From: Oscillospiraceae bacterium
GTDB lineage: Bacteria > Bacillota > Clostridia > Oscillospirales > CAG-272
Direction: 5' to 3'
DNA: 11,940 nucleotides
Assembly: GCA_015065045.1 (NCBI GenBank)
Contig: SVRB01000042.1
Span: forward strand, 1-11,940
The notes beneath the pieces were generated by a model, which worked only from the letters and a program-made list of their open reading frames with translations, made no database searches and was not told where the DNA came from. The position numbers were made by a program, and so were the translations under genes. The stretch's first letter is position 1; the number at the start of each line of letters is the position of its first letter. Shown here one piece after another: positions 1-5,785 of this stretch.

Positions 1-378
1 AGCACCGATGCAACGAAGTGCATCAAGGGTAAACATACCGTCCTCTGTTGTACCGCCGGCTTCTATTCCCAAAAGCTCAGCAAATTTATCAAGCACCTGT
101 TGAGCACCCTTTACGTAACAAGCAGTACCAAGACATACTCCGATTACGTACTTGCCCTTAGGCTGAAGTGAGAAGAACGAATAGAATGTTACAACGCCGT
201 ATATTTCAGCAACCGAAATCCCTGTTCTTTCTGATACGATCTCCTGAACTTCAAGCGGAATATATCCGTATTCATCCTGAATTTCAGACAAAATCATCAT
301 CAAAGGTGTTTTTTCATCAACATGTCTGTCGCAGATCTCGTTGATTTTAGCAATTGATGCCTCATTCAAGTGGGCCAT
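1..378 (-). CDS. nuoE: NuoE/HndA-family NAD(P)H oxidoreductase [2Fe-2S] subunit (partial, C-terminus beyond window)
   Basis: This reading frame runs off the left edge; 126 codons are visible, starting at ATG 378 behind an AGGAG ribosome binding site. The translation opens MAHLNEASIAKINEIC and contains the family segments PLMMILSEIQDEYGYIP (helical N-terminal region) and ISVAEIYGVVTFYSFF, followed by a thioredoxin-like fold. Two [2Fe-2S] ligands, C82 and C87 (C-x4-C in VCLGTAC), are visible. A third, C123 (RCIGA), lies at the edge, so the fourth ligand is probably the next residue outside the window. Proteins of this family carry electrons in complex I, in NAD(P)-dependent [FeFe] hydrogenases (HndA, HymA) or in electron-bifurcating enzymes. 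In an anaerobic clostridial setting the hydrogenase role is more likely than respiratory complex I, but the partner genes lie outside the window. Family assignment is firm; the exact complex is inferred. Confidence 0.9.
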   Translation of the reverse strand, partial: MAHLNEASIAKINEICDRHVDEKTPLMMILSEIQDEYGYIPLEVQEIVSERTGISVAEIYGVVTFYSFFSLQPKGKYVIGVCLGTACYVKGAQQVLDKFAELLGIEAGGTTEDGMFTLDALRCIGA

Positions 379-459
379 AATAGCTCTCCTTTTTATATGT
401 ATTTTTTATTTTCCACCCCCGTTTGTCACAAACTCAGGGCAGTATTATTCACTCTATTT

Positions 460-488
460 ATAATACCAAATATTCACCTTAATGTCAA
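460..488 (-). promoter_or_regulatory. Promoter of the NuoE/HndA-like gene
   Basis: Read on the minus strand, a perfect -35 box TTGACA (488-483) is followed after exactly 17 bases by TATTAT (465-460). Transcription would begin near 453, giving a leader of about 75 bases before ATG 378. The leader contains a short inverted repeat, GTTTG-TCA-CAAAC (421-433). It does not match the usual Rex operator, so no regulator is assigned. Confidence 0.7.
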
Positions 489-719
489 TACAAATTAGCC
501 ATTAAAAACAACCATATTCAACATAGTTTTACATTATTTTATTTTATATTTATAAAATCCCGCATTTTTTACCACAGCCACACCAATCTTATACCGCGAC
601 CGATGAAAAATGCAATTTTAGAATTTATCGTCTTACATACCACTATCGCAAACGGGAGAATCAATCCCTCCCCTATCAATACCAACATCGCATATCAAAA
701 CAACAAATCTTAAGCAAAC
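489..719. other. AT-rich intergenic stretch without a gene
   Basis: No reading frame with a ribosome binding site is seen. Two inverted repeats stand out. One has 8-base arms, ATTTTATA and TATAAAAT, separated by two bases (541-558). The other is a wider pair, GCATTTTT (562-569) and AAAAATGC (606-613), separated by 36 bases. Either could be chance in sequence this AT-rich. The stretch separates the minus-strand redox gene's promoter from the GC-rich block to the right. Confidence 0.5.
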
Positions 720-865
720 ACGGGGGGAATCCGGAGGGGGTGTCCCCCTCGGCCGTTTGAAAGGGTGGGGTCGAGGGGAGGGGAGGATCGGAACTCCCTC
801 CCGCGAACCCCCAAACCTTACTTCGTGCGGTTCGGGGAACCCCGGACCTCCCTTGTGCCTTCTTT
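720..865. other. GC-rich, G-tract-rich intergenic block with G-quadruplex motif and hairpins
   Basis: Composition shifts sharply from the AT-rich surroundings to long G runs on the plus strand. A canonical four-tract G-quadruplex motif lies at 763-783 (GGG, GGGG, GGGG, GGGG, with loops T, TCGA and A). Flanking it are a perfect 7-base-pair hairpin at 734-750 (GAGGGGG, loop TGT, CCCCCTC) and a 5-base-pair hairpin at 829-841 (GGTTC, loop GGG, GAACC). A 6-base stem, GGGAGG (781-786) with CCTCCC (797-802), is also possible. There is no credible coding frame. The composition suggests a mobile or dispersed intergenic repeat inserted in an AT-rich genome; that is inference, since no second copy lies in the window. 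Confidence 0.5.
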
Positions 866-866
866 G

Positions 867-895
867 GTTACTTTCTTGGCACGCAAGAAAGTAAC
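867..895. repeat. Inverted repeat with 12-base arms
   Basis: GTTACTTTCTTG (867-878) and its exact complement CAAGAAAGTAAC (884-895) flank the 5-base loop GCACG. The hairpin has 12 perfect base pairs. A run of adenines follows on the plus strand but no thymine run, so it is not a plus-strand intrinsic terminator. Its position at the boundary between the GC-rich block and AT-rich sequence suits an end of a repeat element, though a matching second end was not found. Confidence 0.65.
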
Positions 896-912
896 GTAAA
901 AAAGAGAAGATA

Positions 913-934
913 ATATTATTTAGCTAAATAATAT
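913..934. repeat. 22-base perfect palindrome, AT-rich
   Basis: The sequence centred on AGCT (922-925) is perfectly self-complementary over 22 bases, with eleven bases each side of the centre and no spacer. It could be a protein-binding site or part of a repeat-element boundary. Its low sequence complexity makes chance more likely than for a mixed sequence. Confidence 0.6.
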
Positions 935-951
935 GTCTTTGCCCTCTCCGT

Positions 952-1062
952 CACACTTCGTGTGCCACCTCTCCCATAAGGAGAGGCTTAGAGGCACAGA
1001 ATGTCAGGAGCTTTGCTCCCGAACCCACACAAGAGGCGCACTTTTGAAAAAGTGCCCTCTTG
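952..1062. repeat. Cluster of consecutive hairpins, non-coding
   Basis: Four stem-loops follow one another. CACAC-TTC-GTGTG is at 952-964. CCTCTCC-CATAA-GGAGAGG is at 968-986, enclosed by GTGCC (962-966) and GGCAC (993-997). GGAGC-TTT-GCTCC is at 1007-1019. A long stem at 1030-1062 combines CAAGAGG/CCTCTTG with GCACTTT/AAAGTGC, giving 14 pairs with a single bulged base. Such density argues for a structured RNA or a folded DNA repeat rather than coding sequence. An open frame crosses this area (933-1226), but it has no ribosome binding site and its translation resembles no known protein, so it is not annotated. From 1063 to 1153 nothing else is seen. Confidence 0.5.
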
Positions 1063-1153
1063 ACTCCCTCAAAACTTTTAATAGCTTTTTCTTATTTTGC
1101 TTTTTCAAAGAAGCCTCTCTTGGCACCGCAAAAAATTTATATCTTTATCAACT

Positions 1154-1184
1154 AAAAAAGCTCCTTGAAAATCAAGGAGCTTTT
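1154..1184 (-). terminator. Intrinsic terminator of typA
   Basis: A perfect 13-base-pair stem (1156-1168 with 1172-1184, loop of three bases) is followed on the minus strand by a run of six thymines (complement of 1159-1154). It starts eight bases past the typA stop codon. This is a textbook rho-independent terminator in the typA direction; the adenine run before the stem makes it partly bidirectional. Confidence 0.85.
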
Positions 1185-1191
1185 ATAATAT

Positions 1192-3021
1192 TTAGTTGCC
1201 TCTTCTCTTCTGAGCTTCCGCTTTAAGACGAAGCTCGGTGTTGAGTATACGCTTACGAAGTCTGATGCTCTTAGGTGTAACCTCAATAAGCTCGTCATCG
1301 CTTATGAATTCAATAGCTTCTTCAAGGCTCATCACCTTAGGTGTAATGAGTCTCAACGCCTCATCAGCACCGGAAGAACGAATAGCTGTCAAATGCTTCT
1401 TCTTACATACGTTTACCGTAATATCTCCCATCTTGGGGTTTTCGCCAACGATCATACCCTCATATACCTCAGTTGCAGGGCCGATAAACATCATACCTCT
1501 GTCCTGAGCGTTAAACAAGCCGTAAGATGTAGCTTCACCCGACTCGTGCGCAACAAGAGAACCTGTGTATCTGAGTGTAATTTCTCCCTTAAAGGGCTGA
1601 TATCCATCAAACAAGCTGTTGATGATACCTTCGCCTCTTGTATCTGTCAAGAACTCGCTTCTGTAACCGAACAAGCAACGTGCGGGAATGAGATATTCGA
1701 TCTTCATTCTGTTACCGGAGGGCTGCATTTCAAGAAGCTCACCCTTACGAGCGCCAAGCTTTTCCATTACAGAACCCATACAGGTTTCGGGAACGTCAAT
1801 AGATACTCTTTCCATAGGCTCGCACATTACGCCGTCGATTTCCTTCATAAGAACTCGAGGTGTACTTGCGCAAAGCTCATATCCTTCACGTCTCATATTT
1901 TCTATAAGAATTGAAAGGTGCATTTCACCTCTGCCGCTTACCTTAAAGCTATCGGTAGTCTCACCGTCTTCTACGTGCAACGAAACGTCGCGGAGAAGCT
2001 CTTTATAAAGTCTGTCTCTGAGCTGTCTTGACGTTACAAACTTACCCTCTCTGCCTGCCATAGGGCTGTCGTTTACAGAGAACGTCATTTCAAGGGTAGG
2101 TTCGCTTATTTTTACAAAAGGCAACGGTTCGGGATTGTCAACCGCTGTAATAGTATCACCGATAGTGATATTTTCAGCACCTGCAAAGCAAATAATATCT
2201 CCGCATTTAGCTTCTGTTACGGGCATTCTGCCAAGTCCGTCGAACTGGTACATAGAAACGATCTTAGTTTTCTTAGGAGTAGCGCCTGTATGGTAGTTAC
2301 AGATCATAACCTCCTGATTCTGCTTGATCGTACCTCTTTCAACTCTACCGATACCGATTCTGCCTACGTATTCGTTATAGTCGATCGATGATACAAGCAC
2401 CTGAAGAGGTTCTTCGGGCTCACCCTCGGGAGCGTGAATATATTCAAGAATAGTTTCAAAAAGAGGGACAAGATCTGTTCCCTTTTCAAAAGGAGAAAGG
2501 GATGCTGTACCCGCCTTACCTGAACAGAAGATCATCGGGCTGTCGAGCTGATCGTCAGTAGCGTTGAGGTCGATAAGAAGCTCGAGCACCTCGTCAACCA
2601 CCTCGTCAAGTCGTGCATCAGGCTTGTCTATCTTGTTTACAACAACGATAACTCTGTGATTGAGTTCAAGCGCCTTCTGCAATACAAATCTTGTCTGAGG
2701 CATAGGACCTTCTGCAGCGTCAACAAGAAGCAATACACCGTTTACCATCTTAAGTATACGTTCAACTTCTCCGCCGAAGTCTGCGTGCCCGGGGGTATCT
2801 ATTACGTTAATCTTTACGTCTTTATAGTTAATTGCAGTATTCTTTGCAAGGATAGTAATTCCGCGTTCCTTTTCGATCGCGTTACTGTCCATTACTCTTT
2901 CTTCGGTTGCCTGATTTTCGCGATATACACCGCCCTGCTTAAGCATCTCGTCAACCAATGTTGTCTTACCATGGTCAACGTGGGCAATTATCGCGACGTT
3001 ACGAAGGTCTTCTCTTTTCAT
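1192..3021 (-). CDS. typA: TypA/BipA ribosome-associated translational GTPase
   Basis: The complete protein is 609 residues, very close to the usual TypA length of about 600-615. The GTPase motifs are all present: G1 AHVDHGKTT (13-21), G2 RGITI (53-57), G3 DTPGHADF (75-82), G4 NKID (129-132), and a G5-like SGKAG near residue 170. They are followed by EF-G-like domains and the TypA-specific C-terminal region with LFNAQDRG and GMIVGENPK. TypA binds the ribosome and assists translation and 50S assembly under cold and other stress. ATG 3021 is chosen because AGGG sits six bases upstream; a TTG at 3024 would leave only three bases. The gene stands alone with its own promoter and terminator, divergent from the Crp/Fnr operon. 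EF-G and the tetracycline-resistance relatives are excluded by length and C-terminal motifs. Confidence 0.97.
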   Translation of the reverse strand: MKREDLRNVAIIAHVDHGKTTLVDEMLKQGGVYRENQATEERVMDSNAIEKERGITILAKNTAINYKDVKINVIDTPGHADFGGEVERILKMVNGVLLLVDAAEGPMPQTRFVLQKALELNHRVIVVVNKIDKPDARLDEVVDEVLELLIDLNATDDQLDSPMIFCSGKAGTASLSPFEKGTDLVPLFETILEYIHAPEGEPEEPLQVLVSSIDYNEYVGRIGIGRVERGTIKQNQEVMICNYHTGATPKKTKIVSMYQFDGLGRMPVTEAKCGDIICFAGAENITIGDTITAVDNPEPLPFVKISEPTLEMTFSVNDSPMAGREGKFVTSRQLRDRLYKELLRDVSLHVEDGETTDSFKVSGRGEMHLSILIENMRREGYELCASTPRVLMKEIDGVMCEPMERVSIDVPETCMGSVMEKLGARKGELLEMQPSGNRMKIEYLIPARCLFGYRSEFLTDTRGEGIINSLFDGYQPFKGEITLRYTGSLVAHESGEATSYGLFNAQDRGMMFIGPATEVYEGMIVGENPKMGDITVNVCKKKHLTAIRSSGADEALRLITPKVMSLEEAIEFISDDELIEVTPKSIRLRKRILNTELRLKAEAQKRRGN

Positions 3022-3084
3022 CAATATCCCTACCTTGTTTATTGTTTTTTCTAAATTCTGTTACTTAATTTATTACAATTCTAT

Positions 3085-3113
3085 ATTATAAAACAGTTTT
3101 CTTCTTTTTACAA
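3085..3113 (-). promoter_or_regulatory. Promoter of typA
   Basis: On the minus strand TTGTAA (3113-3108) is followed after 17 bases by TATAAT (3090-3085), a perfect -10 box. Transcription would start near 3078, giving a leader of about 57 bases. Just upstream lies an imperfect inverted repeat, GTTTACA (3116-3122) with TGTAAAC (3143-3149). It may be regulatory or chance. The interval from here to the Crp/Fnr promoter holds no gene. Confidence 0.7.
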
Positions 3114-3236
3114 CAGTTTACACAAAATTTTAATGTACTTTTTGTAAACATTCCTACTTTTGCGCATAAACCAACAGCATCCTTGCAAAAAAGTCTCCAA
3201 AAAACACAAAATGATCATATAATGTCCGCTTAGCCA

Positions 3237-3265
3237 TTGACTTTTTTGGATGTTTGTTTTATAAT
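3237..3265 (+). promoter_or_regulatory. Promoter of the Crp/Fnr-transporter operon
   Basis: TTGACT (3237-3242) and a perfect TATAAT (3260-3265) are separated by exactly 17 bases, so five of six -35 bases and all -10 bases match the sigma-A consensus. Transcription would start near 3272, about 50 bases before the regulator's ATG. So strong a core promoter suggests the operon is mainly controlled by repression. Confidence 0.8.
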
Positions 3266-3281
3266 ATCACTGAACATAAAC

Positions 3282-3297
3282 TGTATCATTTGATACA
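3282..3297. promoter_or_regulatory. Candidate operator, palindrome TGTATCA-TT-TGATACA
   Basis: Two perfect 7-base arms surround a 2-base spacer. The site lies roughly at +10 to +25 relative to the predicted start, between the promoter and the ribosome binding site. Its size and symmetry fit a Crp/Fnr-family dimer, and the adjacent first gene encodes such a protein. A position downstream of -10 would give repression. Binding by this protein is inferred, not shown. Confidence 0.55.
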
Positions 3298-3322
3298 CTT
3301 TTTCTCAAAACAGGAGGACAAA

Positions 3323-4009
3323 ATGACCCCCAAAGAACAAGAGATTTTTGATATATTAAAACAAGTTAAACTCTTTTCAAAAACAAAAAAAGAGACTCTT
3401 GACTACGCTGTAAAAAGCTTGGGATGCCACGAATGTAAAAAGGGCGATTGCATATTTGACAGTACAATAACCCCGCCGTCGCTTTTTGTTGTACTCAGCG
3501 GAAGCGTATCTGTTTACGGGACGGCAAAAAGCAAACCCGTCATATTGAATACGCTGAAAAAAGGACAAGTTTTCGGTATGGCATCACTTTTCGGTGACAC
3601 TTGCTCAGACACAAACGTTATTGCAAAAGAAAACTGCGTTTACGCTGTCATAAGACAAGAGCACGTAGAAAAAATGCTTTCTCAGGATATAACTTTTACC
3701 AAAAATTACATCTGTTTTCTTTCTGACAAAATAAGATTTTTAAATAAGAAAATCTCGTTTTTTACATCGGGAAGCGCAGAAAAAACTGTGGCTAATTACA
3801 TCCTCTCACTTCCCTTCGATAAAGAAAACAACACCATTACTCTTGATAAAAATTTATCAAAGCTGGCGCAAAATCTCGATATAGGCAGAGCGTCGCTTTA
3901 CCGCGCCTTTGACAACCTTGAAGAAAGCGGATTTATAAAGAGAAACAATAACATAATAAAAATCACGTCATACGACGAATTCAAAAAAATATACGGAGAA
4001 AAACTATGA
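3323..4009 (+). CDS. Crp/Fnr-family transcriptional regulator
   Basis: The protein is 228 residues, a normal length for the family. ATG 3323 is chosen because AGGAGG (3312-3317) sits five bases upstream; the open frame continues to 3254, but that extension contains the candidate operator. An N-terminal cyclic-nucleotide-binding-like beta-barrel (about 14-125, with LFVVLSGSVSVYG and GQVFGMASLFGD) is followed by a dimerisation helix and a C-terminal winged helix (about 180-228, with LSKLAQNLDIGRASLYRAFDNLEESGFI). The segment after GMASLFGD reads TCSDTN, without the Arg-Ser that binds cAMP phosphate in E. coli CRP, so cAMP is an unlikely ligand. Cysteines C35, C38 and C43 form a CxxC-x4-C cluster that might sense redox or hold a metal. 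The stop overlaps the next start (ATGA), which points to local control of the transporter that follows. Confidence 0.9.
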   Translation: MTPKEQEIFDILKQVKLFSKTKKETLDYAVKSLGCHECKKGDCIFDSTITPPSLFVVLSGSVSVYGTAKSKPVILNTLKKGQVFGMASLFGDTCSDTNVIAKENCVYAVIRQEHVEKMLSQDITFTKNYICFLSDKIRFLNKKISFFTSGSAEKTVANYILSLPFDKENNTITLDKNLSKLAQNLDIGRASLYRAFDNLEESGFIKRNNNIIKITSYDEFKKIYGEKL

Positions 4010-5025
4010 AAAACGCAAAGAAATTTTTATCACTCACATTAGCACTTTTTATGCTCGTTTCACTTTTTACCCTCACTGCCTGCTCGGGTAAAAAGAATAA
4101 TAACGAAACCACTCCCCCCGACACCACTGCCGAAACCAAGCCCGAAAAGATACGTATCATAACACTTGCAGGCCCTACGGGAATGGGAATGGCAAAGCTG
4201 ATAGAAGACAACACAAACAAAAAAACTAACTACAATTACGAATTCACAATAGCTTCAGCTCCCGATCAGGTATCACCCGAAGTAATAAAAGGCAACTTCG
4301 ACATTGCTTGTGTTCCCGTAAACTTAGCATCTGTCCTCTTTAACAAAACAGAGGGAAAAATTAAGGTTATAGGTGTAAACACTCTCGGCGTACTTTATAT
4401 GCTCGAAAATGGAAATACCATCAACAGCATTTCCGACCTCAAAAACAAAACTATATACGCAACCGGACAGGGTTCAACACCCGAATATATTTTGCGTTAC
4501 GTTCTTGAAAAGAACAACATTGATCCCGAGAAGGACGTGAAAATCGAATTCCTCGCAGAGCATTCCGAGCTTGCATCAAAGCTTAAAACCAACGCCGTTG
4601 CCATAGGTATGCTCCCCGAGCCTCAGGTTACTGTTGCGACAACCGGCGGAAGCAGTGCACGAATTGCACTCGACCTTACTGAAGAATGGAATAAAGTATC
4701 AGATTATACACTCATTCAAGGTTGCATAATCGTCAGAAAAGAATTTGCAAAGCAGTACCCCAAAGCTGTTGAAGGTTTTCTTAACGAATATAAAAACTCT
4801 GTCGATTACGTCAACAACAACGTTGAAGAAGCATCCAATCTTATCGAAAAAACAGGAATCGTGGCTAAAGCCGCTATAGCAAAAAACGCCATTCCGAACT
4901 GCAATATATGTCTTATTACGGGTGACGAAATGAAAAATTCAATAAAACAAATGCTTGACGTTCTTTATAAAGCAAATAAAGCATCCGTCGGCGGAAAGTT
5001 ACCTACAGATGAATTCTATTATTGA
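4006..5025 (+). CDS. ABC transporter substrate-binding lipoprotein (NitT/TauT-like, NMT1/TauA fold)
   Basis: The protein is 339 residues and starts at the ATG that overlaps the regulator stop by four bases. A lipoprotein signal peptide is clear: a lysine-rich start, a hydrophobic core, and the lipobox LTAC ending at C26. A Thr/Pro-rich linker follows, then the binding domain. Its beginning, IRIITLAGPTGMGMAKLIED, and the later segments NFDIACVPVNLAS, GNTINSISDLKNKTIYATGQGSTPEYILRYVLE and AIGMLPEPQ are typical of periplasmic-binding proteins for nitrate, sulfonate, taurine or thiamine-precursor importers. It should be tethered to the outer face of the membrane and deliver ligand to the permease encoded next. 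The ligand cannot be read from sequence; the broad family assignment is firm, the specificity is open. Confidence 0.9.
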   Translation: MKNAKKFLSLTLALFMLVSLFTLTACSGKKNNNETTPPDTTAETKPEKIRIITLAGPTGMGMAKLIEDNTNKKTNYNYEFTIASAPDQVSPEVIKGNFDIACVPVNLASVLFNKTEGKIKVIGVNTLGVLYMLENGNTINSISDLKNKTIYATGQGSTPEYILRYVLEKNNIDPEKDVKIEFLAEHSELASKLKTNAVAIGMLPEPQVTVATTGGSSARIALDLTEEWNKVSDYTLIQGCIIVRKEFAKQYPKAVEGFLNEYKNSVDYVNNNVEEASNLIEKTGIVAKAAIAKNAIPNCNICLITGDEMKNSIKQMLDVLYKANKASVGGKLPTDEFYY

Positions 5026-5785
5026 TAAAATTCCAAAGTTTGTAAGGACGGTTTTCGTCCTTGCATTTTGGGTATTGATATGGCACTTGGTTGCTGTAAA
5101 AATCAACCTTGACGTCGTTGTATCAAAGCCCTCGGACGTTGCTGACAGATTACTTAAGCTGTTATGCGAAAAAGAGTTTTATTTGACTATATTTTTGTCG
5201 ATAAAAAATATTCTTTCAGGCTTTTTATGGGCTGTATTGTTGGGTACATTTTGCGGTATTGTAACCTCAAAAATAAGACTGCTCGACGAGCTTATTTCAC
5301 CCGTTCTCGCAGTAATAAAAGCAACTCCCGTAGCGTCCTTTATACTCCTTGCATATTTTCTTATCGATACAGAAATCATTCCCTCTTTTATATCTCTGCT
5401 TATGGTGTTTCCCATTATATACGGAAACGTATCTATGGGAATAAAAAACACACCGAAAGAGCTTATAGAAATGACGAAAACGTACAACTTTTCGCCCATT
5501 CACAGACTGACAAAATTATACCTTCCGTCAATCTCTCCCTACTTCCTCGCAGGATTCAAAACCTCGCTCGGATTGGCTTGGAAGGCAGGGATCGCAGCAG
5601 AGGTAATTTGCAATCTTAAAGGCTCTATCGGAAGCGAGCTTTACTCAGCAAAAATGTATCTTGAAACTATAGATATTTTCGCATGGACGGTGACGATAAT
5701 CGTTATCAGTATGATAATCGAAAAGCTGCTTTTGGTTGCTGTCAGCCTTCTTACAAAAAAGAAAGGCGGTGGAAGTAGTATATGA
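5009..5785 (+). CDS. ABC transporter permease (SsuC/TauC-like)
   Basis: The protein is 258 residues. ATG 5009 is preferred: it lies inside the end of the substrate-binding gene (17-base overlap), and GGCGGAAAG about ten bases upstream can serve as ribosome binding site. An upstream start at 4955 would add 18 hydrophilic residues that do not look like the family. About six membrane segments are visible, near 12-31, 63-84, 94-117, 122-139, 178-200 and 222-246. The cytoplasmic EAA-type loop, which docks on the ATPase, lies around 149-175 (KELIEMTKTYNFSPIHRLTKLYLP), followed by KTSLGLAWKAGIAAEVI, a hallmark of the SsuC/TauC permeases. It would act as a homodimer in the membrane with the flanking gene products. 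The short Lys/Gly/Ser-rich tail has no recognised role. Confidence 0.92.
   Translation: MNSIIDKIPKFVRTVFVLAFWVLIWHLVAVKINLDVVVSKPSDVADRLLKLLCEKEFYLTIFLSIKNILSGFLWAVLLGTFCGIVTSKIRLLDELISPVLAVIKATPVASFILLAYFLIDTEIIPSFISLLMVFPIIYGNVSMGIKNTPKELIEMTKTYNFSPIHRLTKLYLPSISPYFLAGFKTSLGLAWKAGIAAEVICNLKGSIGSELYSAKMYLETIDIFAWTVTIIVISMIIEKLLLVAVSLLTKKKGGGSSI

Noticed and set aside
933..1226. 97-residue plus-strand open frame in the hairpin region
   Set aside because: It has no ribosome binding site, begins inside the palindrome, crosses several hairpins and the typA terminator, overlaps the typA end, and its translation is low-complexity without a recognisable domain.
1192..3021. Elongation factor G or ribosomal-protection tetracycline resistance protein instead of TypA
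   Set aside because: Length of about 609 residues and the C-terminal LFNAQDRG/GMIVGENPK region match TypA; EF-G and Tet proteins are longer and end differently.
3116..3149. Inverted repeat GTTTACA/TGTAAAC upstream of typA as a terminator
   Set aside because: The loop is 20 bases, no gene ends nearby and there is no proper thymine run; at most a weak regulatory site.
3254..3322. 23-codon N-terminal extension of the Crp/Fnr regulator
   Set aside because: The extension spans the -10 box and the candidate operator and has no ribosome binding site, while ATG 3323 has a perfect AGGAGG five bases upstream.
4955..5008. Upstream start of the permease
   Set aside because: It would add 18 hydrophilic residues before the first membrane segment and overlap the preceding gene by 71 bases; ATG 5009 fits the family's N-terminus better.
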